NCBI GenBank assembly: GCA_037043235.1
Contig: JAWRVZ010000027.1
Location: 5,333,501-5,397,500, forward strand
Direction: 5' to 3'
Source of the DNA: Rhodeus uyekii
Lineage: Eukaryota > Chordata > Actinopteri > Cypriniformes > Acheilognathidae
DNA: 64,000 bases
Part shown: positions 22,413 to 34,300 of the stretch, piece after piece
How positions within the stretch are numbered: the stretch's first letter is position 1
How the letters are laid out: each line of letters starts with the position of its first letter
The notes under the pieces: model-generated
Databases searched by the model: none
Told to the model about the DNA's origin: nothing
The model's input: only the letters and a program-made list of their open reading frames with translations
Made by a program: the position numbers and the translations under genes

Positions 22413-23182
22413 AAATAATGTTTGCTGAAACTTTACTTCCCAGCATGCTTTGCTTAGGACTTAATAATTGTACTAATAAGATAATATTTTGTTGGCTAGT
22501 TAGAACAATCTTATAATGCAGTCATGTGACACAAAAATGTATGAAATTGAATAAAGCAATAAATCCTGTAAGTGAGCCAAATAAGATCACTTTTATACAA
22601 CTGACTTCATTCAGTGATGTTGAAATTATGTGAACAAATCAAGTTTAATGTAATTGATTCATGTGGGACTGACATGCATGATTAAAGCATGTAAATCCAA
22701 CACCTGTTTTCTTTTCCCCAAGTGTATGTATGCATAGTATGAATCAGGGGCGATTGTGTCTTGTATGCCAATATTATTTATGAGTTTGTTAAATATAATA
22801 CATTTTTGCATATATATACACATTTATTGTTATGCCATAATAATAAATGCATAATATGCCTGTGCTGATTTGAGATTGAACTGAACTGCCAGAGTGAGCA
22901 GCTTTGATAACTCAGTCTGACTCACTGTCCATTATATGATGAGGGTTAATCAAAGTTATGTAAGCATGTGTTTATGTACAGTACACAGAATAAATATTTT
23001 AATGTGTCCGTGTTACAGTGTAATTATACATTTAAGTATTGAGTAGTAGTAATTAACTATGTACTGTAACTACTATGGGGTTTGGATTGGGGTTTGTTTC
23101 AGGGTTAGTCGCATGTAATGATGTATAAGTTACAGTTATTACGACAGTAACTATATGTAACAAGGATAAAGTGTGACGGTAT
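22413..23182. other. Intergenic sequence
   Basis: No exon or intact element is recognised. Confidence 0.4.
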
Positions 23183-23260
23183 TTTGTGTTCCAAAGAAGA
23201 AAGTCATACGGGTTTGGTTTATATGAAGGTGAGTAAATGATGACAGAATTTATTTATTTT
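23183..23260 (-). mobile_element. End fragment of AAAGGGATAGTT-type cyprinid MITE
   Basis: 'ttgtgttccaaagaagaaag', 'catacgggtttgg' and 'ggtgagtaaatgatgacaga' match the right end of the family also seen at 2655 and 27943. Confidence 0.6.
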
Positions 23261-23449
23261 TTCTTTTAAATAACTTTTAAAAGTGCTTGAATTGGATTAA
23301 ATAACAAAATATGAAACCAAGTAACAGCTTATTGAAGTAACTACTTTTTAATATTTTATTTTAATCAATGTGAAGTGATTTTTAGGGAATGAAGTCTGTC
23401 TCTTTGTTCATCGCATTAACTATGAACATGTTCTGTAAGTGAACATTTA

Positions 23450-23459
<10 letters not shown>

Positions 23460-23500
<41 letters not shown>
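23460..23500. repeat. (TA)n microsatellite
   Basis: About 20 uninterrupted TA units. Confidence 0.95.
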
Positions 23501-23501
<1 letters not shown>

Positions 23502-23694
23502 GAAAGATATATAATATATATATCTTTAAAGAATTTATAACAAATTTAAAAAAAAATTAAGTGTTCATGTGCTTTAACAATGTACTTTTAAACACAACTT
23601 GGTTTGATATTTAACTGTTTAATAACATTAAATGCATTTTGACTAGGGCTGTCAAATAGATTTTATAAATATATTAAAAAAAACGTTTACGTTT

Positions 23695-24026
23695 AGATGC
23701 GATTAATCACAATTAATCGATTCGACCAATAACTCGCATGCAGTTTATTATATAAACAAAGTTTGATGTTAGATGTGATTAATAACTATTAATTAATTCG
23801 AACACTAGCTCACATAGTTTATGTAAACAAATTTGATGTTCGATGCAATTAATCACGATTAATCGATTCGACCACTAACTCGCATACAGTTTATTATAGA
23901 AATAAAGTTTGATGTTAGATACAATTAATCATGATTAATCAATTCGACCACTAGCTCGCATACAGTTTATTATATAAACACAAAGTTGTATGTTAGATGT
24001 GATTAATCGCGATTAATCAATTTCAC
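23695..24026 (+). repeat. 76-bp minisatellite, about 4.3 units
   Basis: Units begin at 23695, 23771, 23841, 23917 and 23995 (periods 76, 70, 76, 78). Each carries 'gattaatcacaattaatcga' or a close variant, 'cactaactcgcat', 'cagtttattatataaac' and 'aagtttgatgttagat'. Every unit contains the near-palindrome GATTAATCGCGATTAATC, a motif of dispersed vertebrate elements that also occurs at 48435 and 61011. Confidence 0.85.
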
Positions 24027-24479
24027 GGCACTTATTTGGCATTTGTACATACCTTTAGAAATCACAGTAGTTGAAACTCTGTATCAGTAGTACATCAAGT
24101 AGGAAGTAATGAAAAAAAAACAGTTGTCACTTCATTCTTCCAGGTCCTTGCTTATATTATGTAATAAATGCAATGGCTGAGTGTGAAAGATCAATTTTTA
24201 GAGCTGCACAGGCAAGCCAAAAATTGACAATCCCAATCAATAAACTGCATTAGAGCGCTGACCCATCAGCTAAAGCCTATCATTATATCATGGGTCATCC
24301 TGTTACGCAGAACATTTCCATGACCCCATTATATTTTTAAATATATTGTGTGAAATACATGAATTAAAATGTACTTTTCTTTGTATTCAAATAGCCACAT
24401 TCTCGCCTAAACTTGCGTGAGCTTGATCAGATGTTTCCACTTTGTGTTGCAGGAATGACCCATAAAGCTCGTTTATATT

Positions 24480-25767
24480 TCCCGCGTCGATCTCTTTGAC
24501 ACGTAGGGCAAACGTCACGGCGAGGGATCAGCACCCTGGACAGCGGCGCCCGTCAAACATCGGCATACTTGGATTCTCCCGCGGGAGACTGGAGCAGGAG
24601 CGCGCACGGCAGGGAGACGTTTGTAAATGAATCATTTTGATTGGGCGAGAGCGCGCCTTGGAAACAAGGGCCGTGTGTTGATGCGCACGGCAGAACGTCC
24701 ATTTCGAGGATGAATCAGAGGGGAGCAGCATCAGCATCAGCATCCCCATCACACTACGACCCACAGCATCAGTCGCTCCGACTGACTCTCACACCCTGCG
24801 AAGAGGGAAAATAGGGGAATTTGCGTACGGTGCCTTTTCTTTTTTCTCTCTCTGGAAGCTCCATCTTCCTTTGAACGTGAACGTGGCGAGGAACCATATC
24901 GGGCCGGGAGGGGGATGGTGAGGAACTTCAAATGGAGACGAGATGCTGGCATGTCCCCCCTGCTCCTCAGCGAACACTGCCATTACTATTGTTGCTTTTA
25001 AAACACCAACCTAATGGATTCTTCTGAGCTCGGTGTTCGGGATGGGAGGTGGCGTTGGAATATGTCGATGGGGAGATGCACAAGGAAATGATGTGAAAGC
25101 TTCGTCATGATGTCTCTGATGAACAATAAACAAAACTATAGGATTGATCCTGAATCTAACTTCCAGCTCTTTTGGATTATGTTTTTATGCTGAAGGACCC
25201 GCGACGATGACTGTGTGTGGCAGCGATGCTCTGAAATGCCATTTTGCATCTTCCTTGTCTCTCATCCGTGCATCCAGGCTTTGGACTGCTGGGAGTTTAT
25301 GAAAATTACATCTCCTCAGAGCTGAAACAATGCATTGCTGCCTATTTCTCGCAATACCATAGGCTTATTGTTGTCATCCTCGCGACCTACGATGATTGTA
25401 ACGGCATCTAGAGAATCAACATCGGCCCTAACAGGCACATACATGCCATCAGACGGAAAATAACAAGCCCGGAGATTTTTCTGACCAATTACCTTTGCTT
25501 TGGACACTTTCCTCGGAGGCTTTAGGGTAGCAACTGCATTCCTGCCGAATGAAATATTAATAATAGGCCTAAACGAGTCAATAACAACAACGATACTAAT
25601 AAAAGCAACAACAATAATAATGCATAATAACAACAATACATAAAAAATTTTTTTACAACAACAATAAATATAATCACTATACCATCAATCAAAAATAAAT
25701 CACCGCTCTTTCCGTCAACAATTCAACCATTTCGTTTCATTCACACAACACACACATGTAGTCAAAC
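24480..25767 (+). promoter_or_regulatory. CpG-rich promoter and 5' leader of marchf9 (inferred)
   Basis: The interval 24480-24910 is clearly GC- and CpG-rich (for example cagcggcgcccgtc, gagagcgcgcc, gggccgggaggggga) in an otherwise AT-rich neighbourhood, as expected of a promoter/CpG island. If the leader is unspliced it would be 0.9-1.2 kb and contain several upstream ATGs, for example at 25088-25135. The last 200 bases before the start codon are rich in AAC/AAT repeats. Confidence 0.55.
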
Positions 25768-28282
25768 ATGTTCAAGAACCGGATCCGCATGTTTTTTAAT
25801 GAACTGAAGGTGCTGGTTTTCATGCGATCCGGTTCTAGACGGACCGACAGTGACGCAGAGCCGAACAGACGCCCCGACAGAATGAGGGGGCTCGGGATGG
25901 GCGGCTGCGGATGGCCGCCCTTCGTTGACTGCTCCAGCCGCGACGATGAGGAGGAATACTACGGCAGCGACCCCAGGCCCAGGAGCCTGGCGTTTGAGGA
26001 GAAAGACCCGAAACTGCAGGCTGGCCTGGACGCCGTCAGCCTCTCCAGCAGCACGGCCAGCGGCATGAGAACACCCCAGTGTCGAATCTGCTTCCAGGGG
26101 CCCGAGCAGGTACACCAACCCTGTCTTATCCCACAATAACAAGGCCCGTGTGTGTGTTTGCTTTAGTCTGGGATGGGTATGTTAAACGCAAACGCTCTGG
26201 TTCACCATGTTGCACATGCTGCTTGTTAAAAGAACACTAGCATTGCTCATTTTTTGTCAATGCACTGATATATAATTACAATGTATGCATGCATGCTTTA
26301 TAAAATATGATTTGGTGATTATTTATGCAAGTACACTTTTTATATGATTTGATATAAAACAATACAATTATAAGCAGAAAAATACTTATCATATTTATAT
26401 AAATATTTATTAATGTAAATTATCTTTCACCATGTTGCACATGCTGCTTGTTATTGTTACTCCTCCACAAAGAACACTAGCATTGCTCAATTTAGTCAAT
26501 GCACTGATATATAATTAAAATGTATGCATGCATGCTTTCTAAAATGATTTGGTAATTATTTATGCAAGTACACTTTTACTTTAATATGATTTGATATAAA
26601 ATAATGCGATAAGCAGACAAATATTTGGTATTAAGTATGTGCTATCCAACAGTTTTATCGTATTTATTCATGTAAATAACCTTTAACTCGAACACTGCGT
26701 AATTAATTGGACAAATATGCATTAAGTTCTACAATGTTGTGTTTATTATTGTGTTCTGTAGTATTGCTTGCTTACAATAAACGCAGGTCTGGTTTCACAG
26801 ACAGGGCTTAGATTAAGCCAGGATTGAACTTTAGGTCAATTAGGATATTTTAATGTTTTTTTTTATAAACGTGCCTTAGAGAAAATCATTATTGCTGTGC
26901 TCCTTGAGACAAAACAATGGCAGTGACATATTTTAAGGTATACGTCAGTTGCAAGTTGCTTTAATTTAAAACAGCTTAAACATGGATTGTTTAAGCCTTT
27001 TTCCATAAAACCGAGTGATAAAGTGTCTTAAAGTTGCAAGAAATTGTTTGGGGAATTATTGGCAGCGTTTAGCTCACGCTCACGCCTCCTGGAACAAAGA
27101 CCGTTGGCAACACGGAACATGTGGAGTGTGTCGATTTACAGGTTCAATATGTGCACACAATTAACCTCTCTATTGCTTTTTTATGAGCAACGGATGTCTC
27201 AGAGATGCTCTGTATGGAAAGGTTTAGATCCTTGTGTGGAGGTTCAAGCCCTGGAAGCCTGAAGCTGATTCATTTACAATGCAAAGACAGCTGTGTTCAC
27301 GGCAAGCAGGATCCGAAATGTTACGAAAACAATAAATGTCATTTTTTTAAAATGTCAAGATGTTAAGGAGCAAAATAGATGTTGGTCGTTTACCTATATG
27401 AGCGAAGGTTTATATCAAACGACGAATGACCTGCTTGATTTGCCATGCGATGAACTGAACGTCTGTATTAGTGTAATCAGATTCTCATGGATAAATCAGC
27501 GTGTGTTTGTATTAGTATCGTATAGGCGGAACACGGGATGGATGTTTGGTCAGCAGCCAAGCTGCAAAACAACAGCTGTGCAGAACCTGTAAAGCTCGTC
27601 TGCTGCAAGTTAGCCGTAGACATCAGCTATTATGGAAAGATGTTAGTGATGTACTAACACAATCCATCTGGCAGTCCATCTGATTATGTCAGCCTCGGTG
27701 TCTTTTTTCAATGCGAGATGCATTTCAGTGGAAGCCTGACACTCAGGTGGATTGTTTAATGAGCTGTTGAAAGTGCCGGACAGACAGAAGAAAAACAGGC
27801 ACTAGAGTAAAGACATGTCAGGATTTTAGGCTCTGCCATTCATAGTTATTGTTTAGATGATCATAGCTTCATTAACATACATTTTATTCAGAGTTACATC
27901 AAGGGGTCATTAGCCCTCGCTTCTGGGTGTAATAACTGGAGGAATTAAAGGGATAGTTTAACCAAAAATGGCAATTCTGTCATTTACTTACACTCATGTC
28001 TCTCTAAACCTACATTACTTTATGCAAACAATATTTTGACAATATATTGGACCCCATTGATTTTCATTGAACAAACAATTTGAATAAAAAACAATTAAAG
28101 CATATTTCTACATTGGTGTCCATTCAAAATTAGATGTGTATTTTTCTTTTTTTAAATACAAAATATTTAATTTTACTATTAAATACAAGTGCTTGATTTA
28201 GTTTTGGAGGTTCTTAAAAACATTAAAATAGCTATTATATCACTTAGAAACATATTTAAAAAAATTAATCAAATAAATGCAA

Positions 28283-28356
<74 letters not shown>

Positions 28357-31300
28357 TTGCATTTATTTTATTATAATTTTTTAAATAAAATAATTAATAA
28401 AATGTATAAAATGAATACAATGTTTAATTAATTTTATTTTAATTTGGGGATAAAAAGCTCCAGGTTTGCAGTGCTTGTTTGTAGGGCTGCACAATCTGGC
28501 CAAACATTTATGATCATATATTAACATGACAATATAATAATAGTAATAATGCTGTTCTCATTTTATTTTTTTGTTTTTTTGCAAGCACAAATATTTTACC
28601 AATGATTACCTGATTCTGTTTTGGATGTTCTTATAACCATTCAATGAACTGTTATATATTTTAGATTCTACTATTTAAGACATTTTTTTTCTCTGCTTGT
28701 TGCCTTTGATCAGCATTTATGGCTCAGGTGATTGGCTGCATAATGATGTCACGCTTCGAATGCTGTACTTCCTGCTGTACAGATGAATGACAATGCGAAC
28801 GTATAGACCTCCTAGCTTTAAACAGCAGTGCCGTGCTGAAGGGGGATGTGTGATGTATCAGTCCTCATTAGTCAGCCTTCTGATCTGTCAGAGCTTCTGG
28901 AACATGTAAAACTGATTTGTTGTGATGTGTTTGTTCTTGATACGAGCTCTAATCAGATTAAGCTGAGAGGGTTTAAAAAAAATATTTGGCTGATCGTGAT
29001 CTGCCATGATGCTGCTGCCGCCGTCTCTTTTCACACACAAAACAAAGCTTTTTTGTGAATGATTACTGTGTGGAGAGAATGATTTGAACGCTACTTACAG
29101 ATGTAGAGACGTTATGTTGGTCGCTCTGAGAGGTGCTGCTGTTTATGCTTGATTTTGGCTGAAGGAAATCTGGCCTTGGATCTCTGATAACAGCTAGATT
29201 CACTGAAACAACAAGAGGAGGACAGGCTGTACTTTAAAGCACAGTATGACTCATCTAGGTCCACTTATCGTAACGCTCACATTGATCAGACTGGACAGAC
29301 TCGTGATGTCAACTCTACTGGAGAACCGGACGGGAAATGTGCTGGAGAGGGACCGTTGGGTTCAGAGGTGAAAGTGCTTTTTGTTTTTCTATTCTTTCAT
29401 TTGATGCAAAACTGTTGAGATGAAGGTAAAAGGTTGATTATTGAAAATGATGATTAATTATCATTTGATCTTCAGCTACACGTTAACATGATCCAAACCC
29501 GATGACCATGTTCTCCAACATGAGTGTGCTTTAATGGAACCAAGAAAATCTAAATAAATGTTTTATTTTTTATTGAATTAATTATTTAAGTAGTGAGTAG
29601 TGACCTGGAAACAGTGTAGAGTCTTAAATATTTCTTATTCATTTTATGTGATTAACTTTTCTTAGTTTTAAAATGTTCAAACTTAATATGTATTTCCACA
29701 GTAAAATTAATTACATGCATTAAATTATTTGTATTAATGCAAGTTTAATTGAACTTTAATTATTATTTTTGATTACATATTTTAATTATAGTTTTTTTTA
29801 TTGTCTCATTATATATACATACTAATATATTTATAGCTGTCTTAATTTCCAAACATTAAACCATCAAGCTTTTATGTTTACTAGTCTCATATCAGTAAGA
29901 CAATATAATAATAATTAGTCTTAAATACTAATTGTTTTTACAGTGAAATATTACAATACTAAATTTTTTTTACAAATATTTTATCTCTATGACAATATAT
30001 GAAAAAAATGATAATAATGTAATAAATGTTATTATTGTTATTATTATCATGATAATGTTTTTTAAATACTCAATATTTTTATTTTACAAAAATATAAATA
30101 TTACAACAGAAATATTGAAAATAGTTACATTTATTATTTTGTTTACTAGTTTTATATCAACATGACAATAATAATAATAATTATTATAATTATTATTATT
30201 ATTGTAGATACTCAATTTTGTATTATTTTGTAAATACAATTTTTTTTTATAGTGAAATGTTATTAAAGTACCGTAATATTTTACTTAATAATTATTATTT
30301 TTATTAATGCAAGTTTAATTTAATTTTAATTATTATTTTTATTAAATTTTTGTGTTTGTATTTTATTGTCTCATAATAATAATAAACGTTTAATTCATTC
30401 CAATCCCCCCCGCCCGTACTGGACAGACTATTCAATAGTGCAGAGTAAAAGTGTGATCTCTTTACCAGCCTGTGTTTATCAGACAAATTGAGATGAACGT
30501 ATTATAAATCTGTTTCTTCTCCGAATCAATAGTGATTATTAAGCTTAAAGTGGTTCTCATTCGAGTCACACCTCAAAATTGCATTTAGACACGCTGGTAC
30601 CACAGTTAACGAATCGATGCAATTAATGACCACAGATTGCTTTCCTTTTTTTTTCTTCTTTTATGCCGCAGTACCTGAGTACTTCAGAAGCCATTCAGCG
30701 CTTCTTTTGTGTGCAGTCTTTCTCTAAAGATTATATCAATCTTCCAGTCCTGTATCTCTGCCCCACAGTTGGACATCCTGTTCTTTATACTCGACTTGTT
30801 ATTCACATTGTATCTATTGAATGTTCTCTTGGCAGCTCTCTAAATGCTGCCGTTACATCAGTAATGTTAGTTGATTCATGGATTCTTGCTGAAAATACTG
30901 GATACTGATTTTTCTGGATACTGGATTATTAGTGGTACTTGCTCATATTTATTGTTGAGGATTTGAAAAAAACCCTAACCTTAGATTTTAATTTTCTAGA
31001 AAATTGCATATGGTAGTTAAGGCTGCAACATTTTTTTTTTTTTGGGGGGGGGGGGGGGGGGATATTATCTAGTTTTGCTGTGCTCAAAACTTTGTGATTA
31101 TATATCCATAATAATATATTTATGTCTGCCTTAATTTCCAAACATTAAACCATCAAGCTTTTATGTTTACTAGTTTCATATCAGTATGACAATATACTGT
31201 AATAATAATTTGTCTTAAATACAGTGAAATATTACAACACTAATATTTATTATTTTGTTTAATATTTTATATCAATATGACAATATAATATGATTAAAAA

Positions 31301-34300
31301 TAATGATAATCATAATAATAAATGTTATTATTATCATGATAATGTTTCTTAAATACTCAATATTTTTATTTTACACAGAAATATTACAATAGTTATGTTG
31401 ATTATTTTGTTTACTAGTTTTATATCAACATGACAATAATAATAATAAGTACAATACTCATTTTTTATAGTGAAATGTAATTACAGTAATATTTTTCTGT
31501 ATATATTTTTACAGTATATTTTACTTCATTTAATGTTTGTATTTGACAACAACAACATATTCATGGATTAATTTCTACACATTAAACTATCAAGCTTTCA
31601 TGTTTTTAATATAAACAAATTCAATGAAATTTTTATATTATCAATTTAATAATCAATATGGTTATTTTTCATAATTTATTTTTAGTATTTGTAAATGCTA
31701 ATTTTTATTTTACAGTGATATTTTACAGTAAGATTTATTGTTTTGTTTACTATTTAAATATGTCAATATAATAATCCGAATAAAAATAATGATGGCAATA
31801 CTACTACTATTAATAATAATATAATAATTATCTTAATTGATCTTACAGTGAAATATTAAAATAGTCATTTTGTTTAATATTGGTATGCAATAATAATAAT
31901 AATAATAATATATTTATGTCTTAATTTCCAAACATTAAACCATCAAGCTTTTATTTTGGCGGAAGACCACAAGGAATGCTTCTTAAAGCTTCTCCTTTGT
32001 CGACAACAGCGTAGCAACCACACTGCACCACAGTGACAGACGCTGCTTTCCCGATGAAATTTCTCAAAAGCATTTCCCAACCATTCACCCAGAGATGAGT
32101 GTCGTACTTGCAGAGCTGCAGGACTTTCAGAGGTGTGTATTGATCGAGTGTCTGGAGCAGTAGAGGCGAGAATAACTCACCCGTCTCTTAACTGCACACT
32201 CTTCAGATCCTCCAGTCCCTCTACACACGCTCATAAGTCTGGAGTCCAAAGCTCACGTCAGCAGCCGCATGCACGCTGAGCCCGGGATCGATTTATCATT
32301 TGTAACGGCAGACAGGTTCATGAGTAATATCTCATTTACGTAAATCAACTCGACCACAACAATGTCCTGGGGAGGCGGCGTCCAGTCACGAGCGTCGTTC
32401 TGCGGCTGTAATGCAGCTTTAGAAGGCAGCAGATGTCACGGGATTGTAAAAGCCATTGAGGCTTTGAGCAGATGCGTTGTGATGCCACTGGATGCTCACT
32501 TACGTGATTATCTGAAACTTTGGAAATGGGCATCTTTGTTTGGCAGCACTGGATTCAATTAAATTGAAAATGATTGTTTATGTTGAACGGAAAACAGGGG
32601 GAAAAATGAATTATTACATAAATCTCTTGGTTACTTCATTCTGATTGGTCAGTTGAACAATTCCATTGATAATCAGCTGATAAGACTGATAATAATAAGA
32701 GATATTGATTGAACAGTAAATCATCATATTAGATTGATTTCTGAAGGATCATGTGACACTGAAGACTGGAGGAATGATGCTGAAAATTCATTACAGAAAA
32801 ATACAGTATATCCACACTATTTTACATTAATATTTCACTATATTTTTTATCAACTTAGGTGAGAATAAGAAACATTTTTTACCAACCCTAAAAATATGTA
32901 TAGTACATATTTTTGGTAACACTTTAATTTAGTCCAATTCTCACGGTTAACTAGTTTCTGTACTATTTAACTAATAAGCCCTTATTCTGCATGACCATAT
33001 TCTTCATCCTTTAATCCCACCCAATACCTACACTTAACAACTACCTTACTAATATTCTGATTTTACTGAGGTAAATAGTTAATAGTGAAAACTAAATTGA
33101 GACCATATTTATTAATTATTGAAAAATAGTTCAATTCCCGTCTACATTTCCAAGGAAAACTGAATATGCAGCTGTAGGAAATAATGTGTTGTTCAGGATT
33201 TGATTGGATCATAATAGTTAGGCTATGATATTATTGGCTAATCTTATTTCTTCCCACTCAAAGCCTTGGTGACTCTAGCAGAAAAGAGGCTATTTCAGAG
33301 CCGGAGAAAGTTGTTATGTTAGACCTCATGTAGCCCGTCTCCTTTCAGCGCTGCGTTTCCACAGCATGAAGGTAAGATCTTACGGATTTATGAACGAACC
33401 GCTTGTTTTAAAATCTTCCGGGTCTGCTGACATTCGTTTCAAACATTACAATGCTCACGATAGCTTTCCTTAAGTCAATCCAATTACTCTTCCACAGCGA
33501 TGCCATAGAAATATAAACAAGACAAAATCCTAAAGACGCTTGTTTCTCTGGCGCATGAGCTCTACAAGTGTTGGTCATGGGATTGCGTTCCCTCTCGCCC
33601 GCAGGGAGAGCTGTTGAGCCCGTGCCGCTGCGACGGCTCCGTGCGCTGCACCCACCAGCCCTGCTTGATCCGCTGGATCAGTGAGCGAGGCTCCTGGAGC
33701 TGTGAGCTCTGCTACTTCAAGTACCAAGTCCTGGCCATCAGCACCAAGAACCCACTGCAGGTAAAGCGTCAGTTAGCTCTTCTAACTCCAGCTGTGATGT
33801 ATCTGGGTCAGGGCTAAGCGCTGGCTAGCATCTCTATTTATAGGCTTCTACAAGCAAAGCAAGAAAATGCCATCTTATAGTGTTGTGCGTTTCAGTGGCA
33901 GGCGATTTCTCTGACGGTGATCGAGAAGGTGCAGATCGCCGCCATTATCCTGGGCTCACTCTTCCTCATCGCCAGTATCTCGTGGCTGGTGTGGTCTTCT
34001 CTCAGCCCGTCCGCCAAGTGGCAGCGCCAGGACCTGCTCTTCCAGATCTGCTACGGCATGTACGGCTTTATGGACATCGTGTGCATAGGTGAGAAGTAGA
34101 ACAACACGGATAAATCAGTGCAAACAGACATTTGTTTTTGTAATGTTGTGGACCTCCCTTTGATTTCCTATAGTCAAGTTTATTTATATAGCACAAATTT
34201 AAAATAACCGTAGTTTAACCAAAGTGCTTTACATTGAAAATAAATCAGACATTTAAGAGAAAAGAAAAATGTATATATACACACACATGCATACATAAAT

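Noticed and set aside
23695..24026. CRISPR-like spaced repeats
   Set aside because: The whole 76-bp unit repeats, there are no unique spacers, and the genome is vertebrate.
25762..26142. 126-codon minus-strand frame over marchf9 exon 1
   Set aside because: It is the reverse shadow of a GC-rich coding exon with a clear MARCHF9 product on the other strand.
27044..27592. Two plus-strand frames of 72 and 99 codons in marchf9 intron 1
   Set aside because: No domain, no matching splice sites, and no coding-like conservation can be judged from one sequence.
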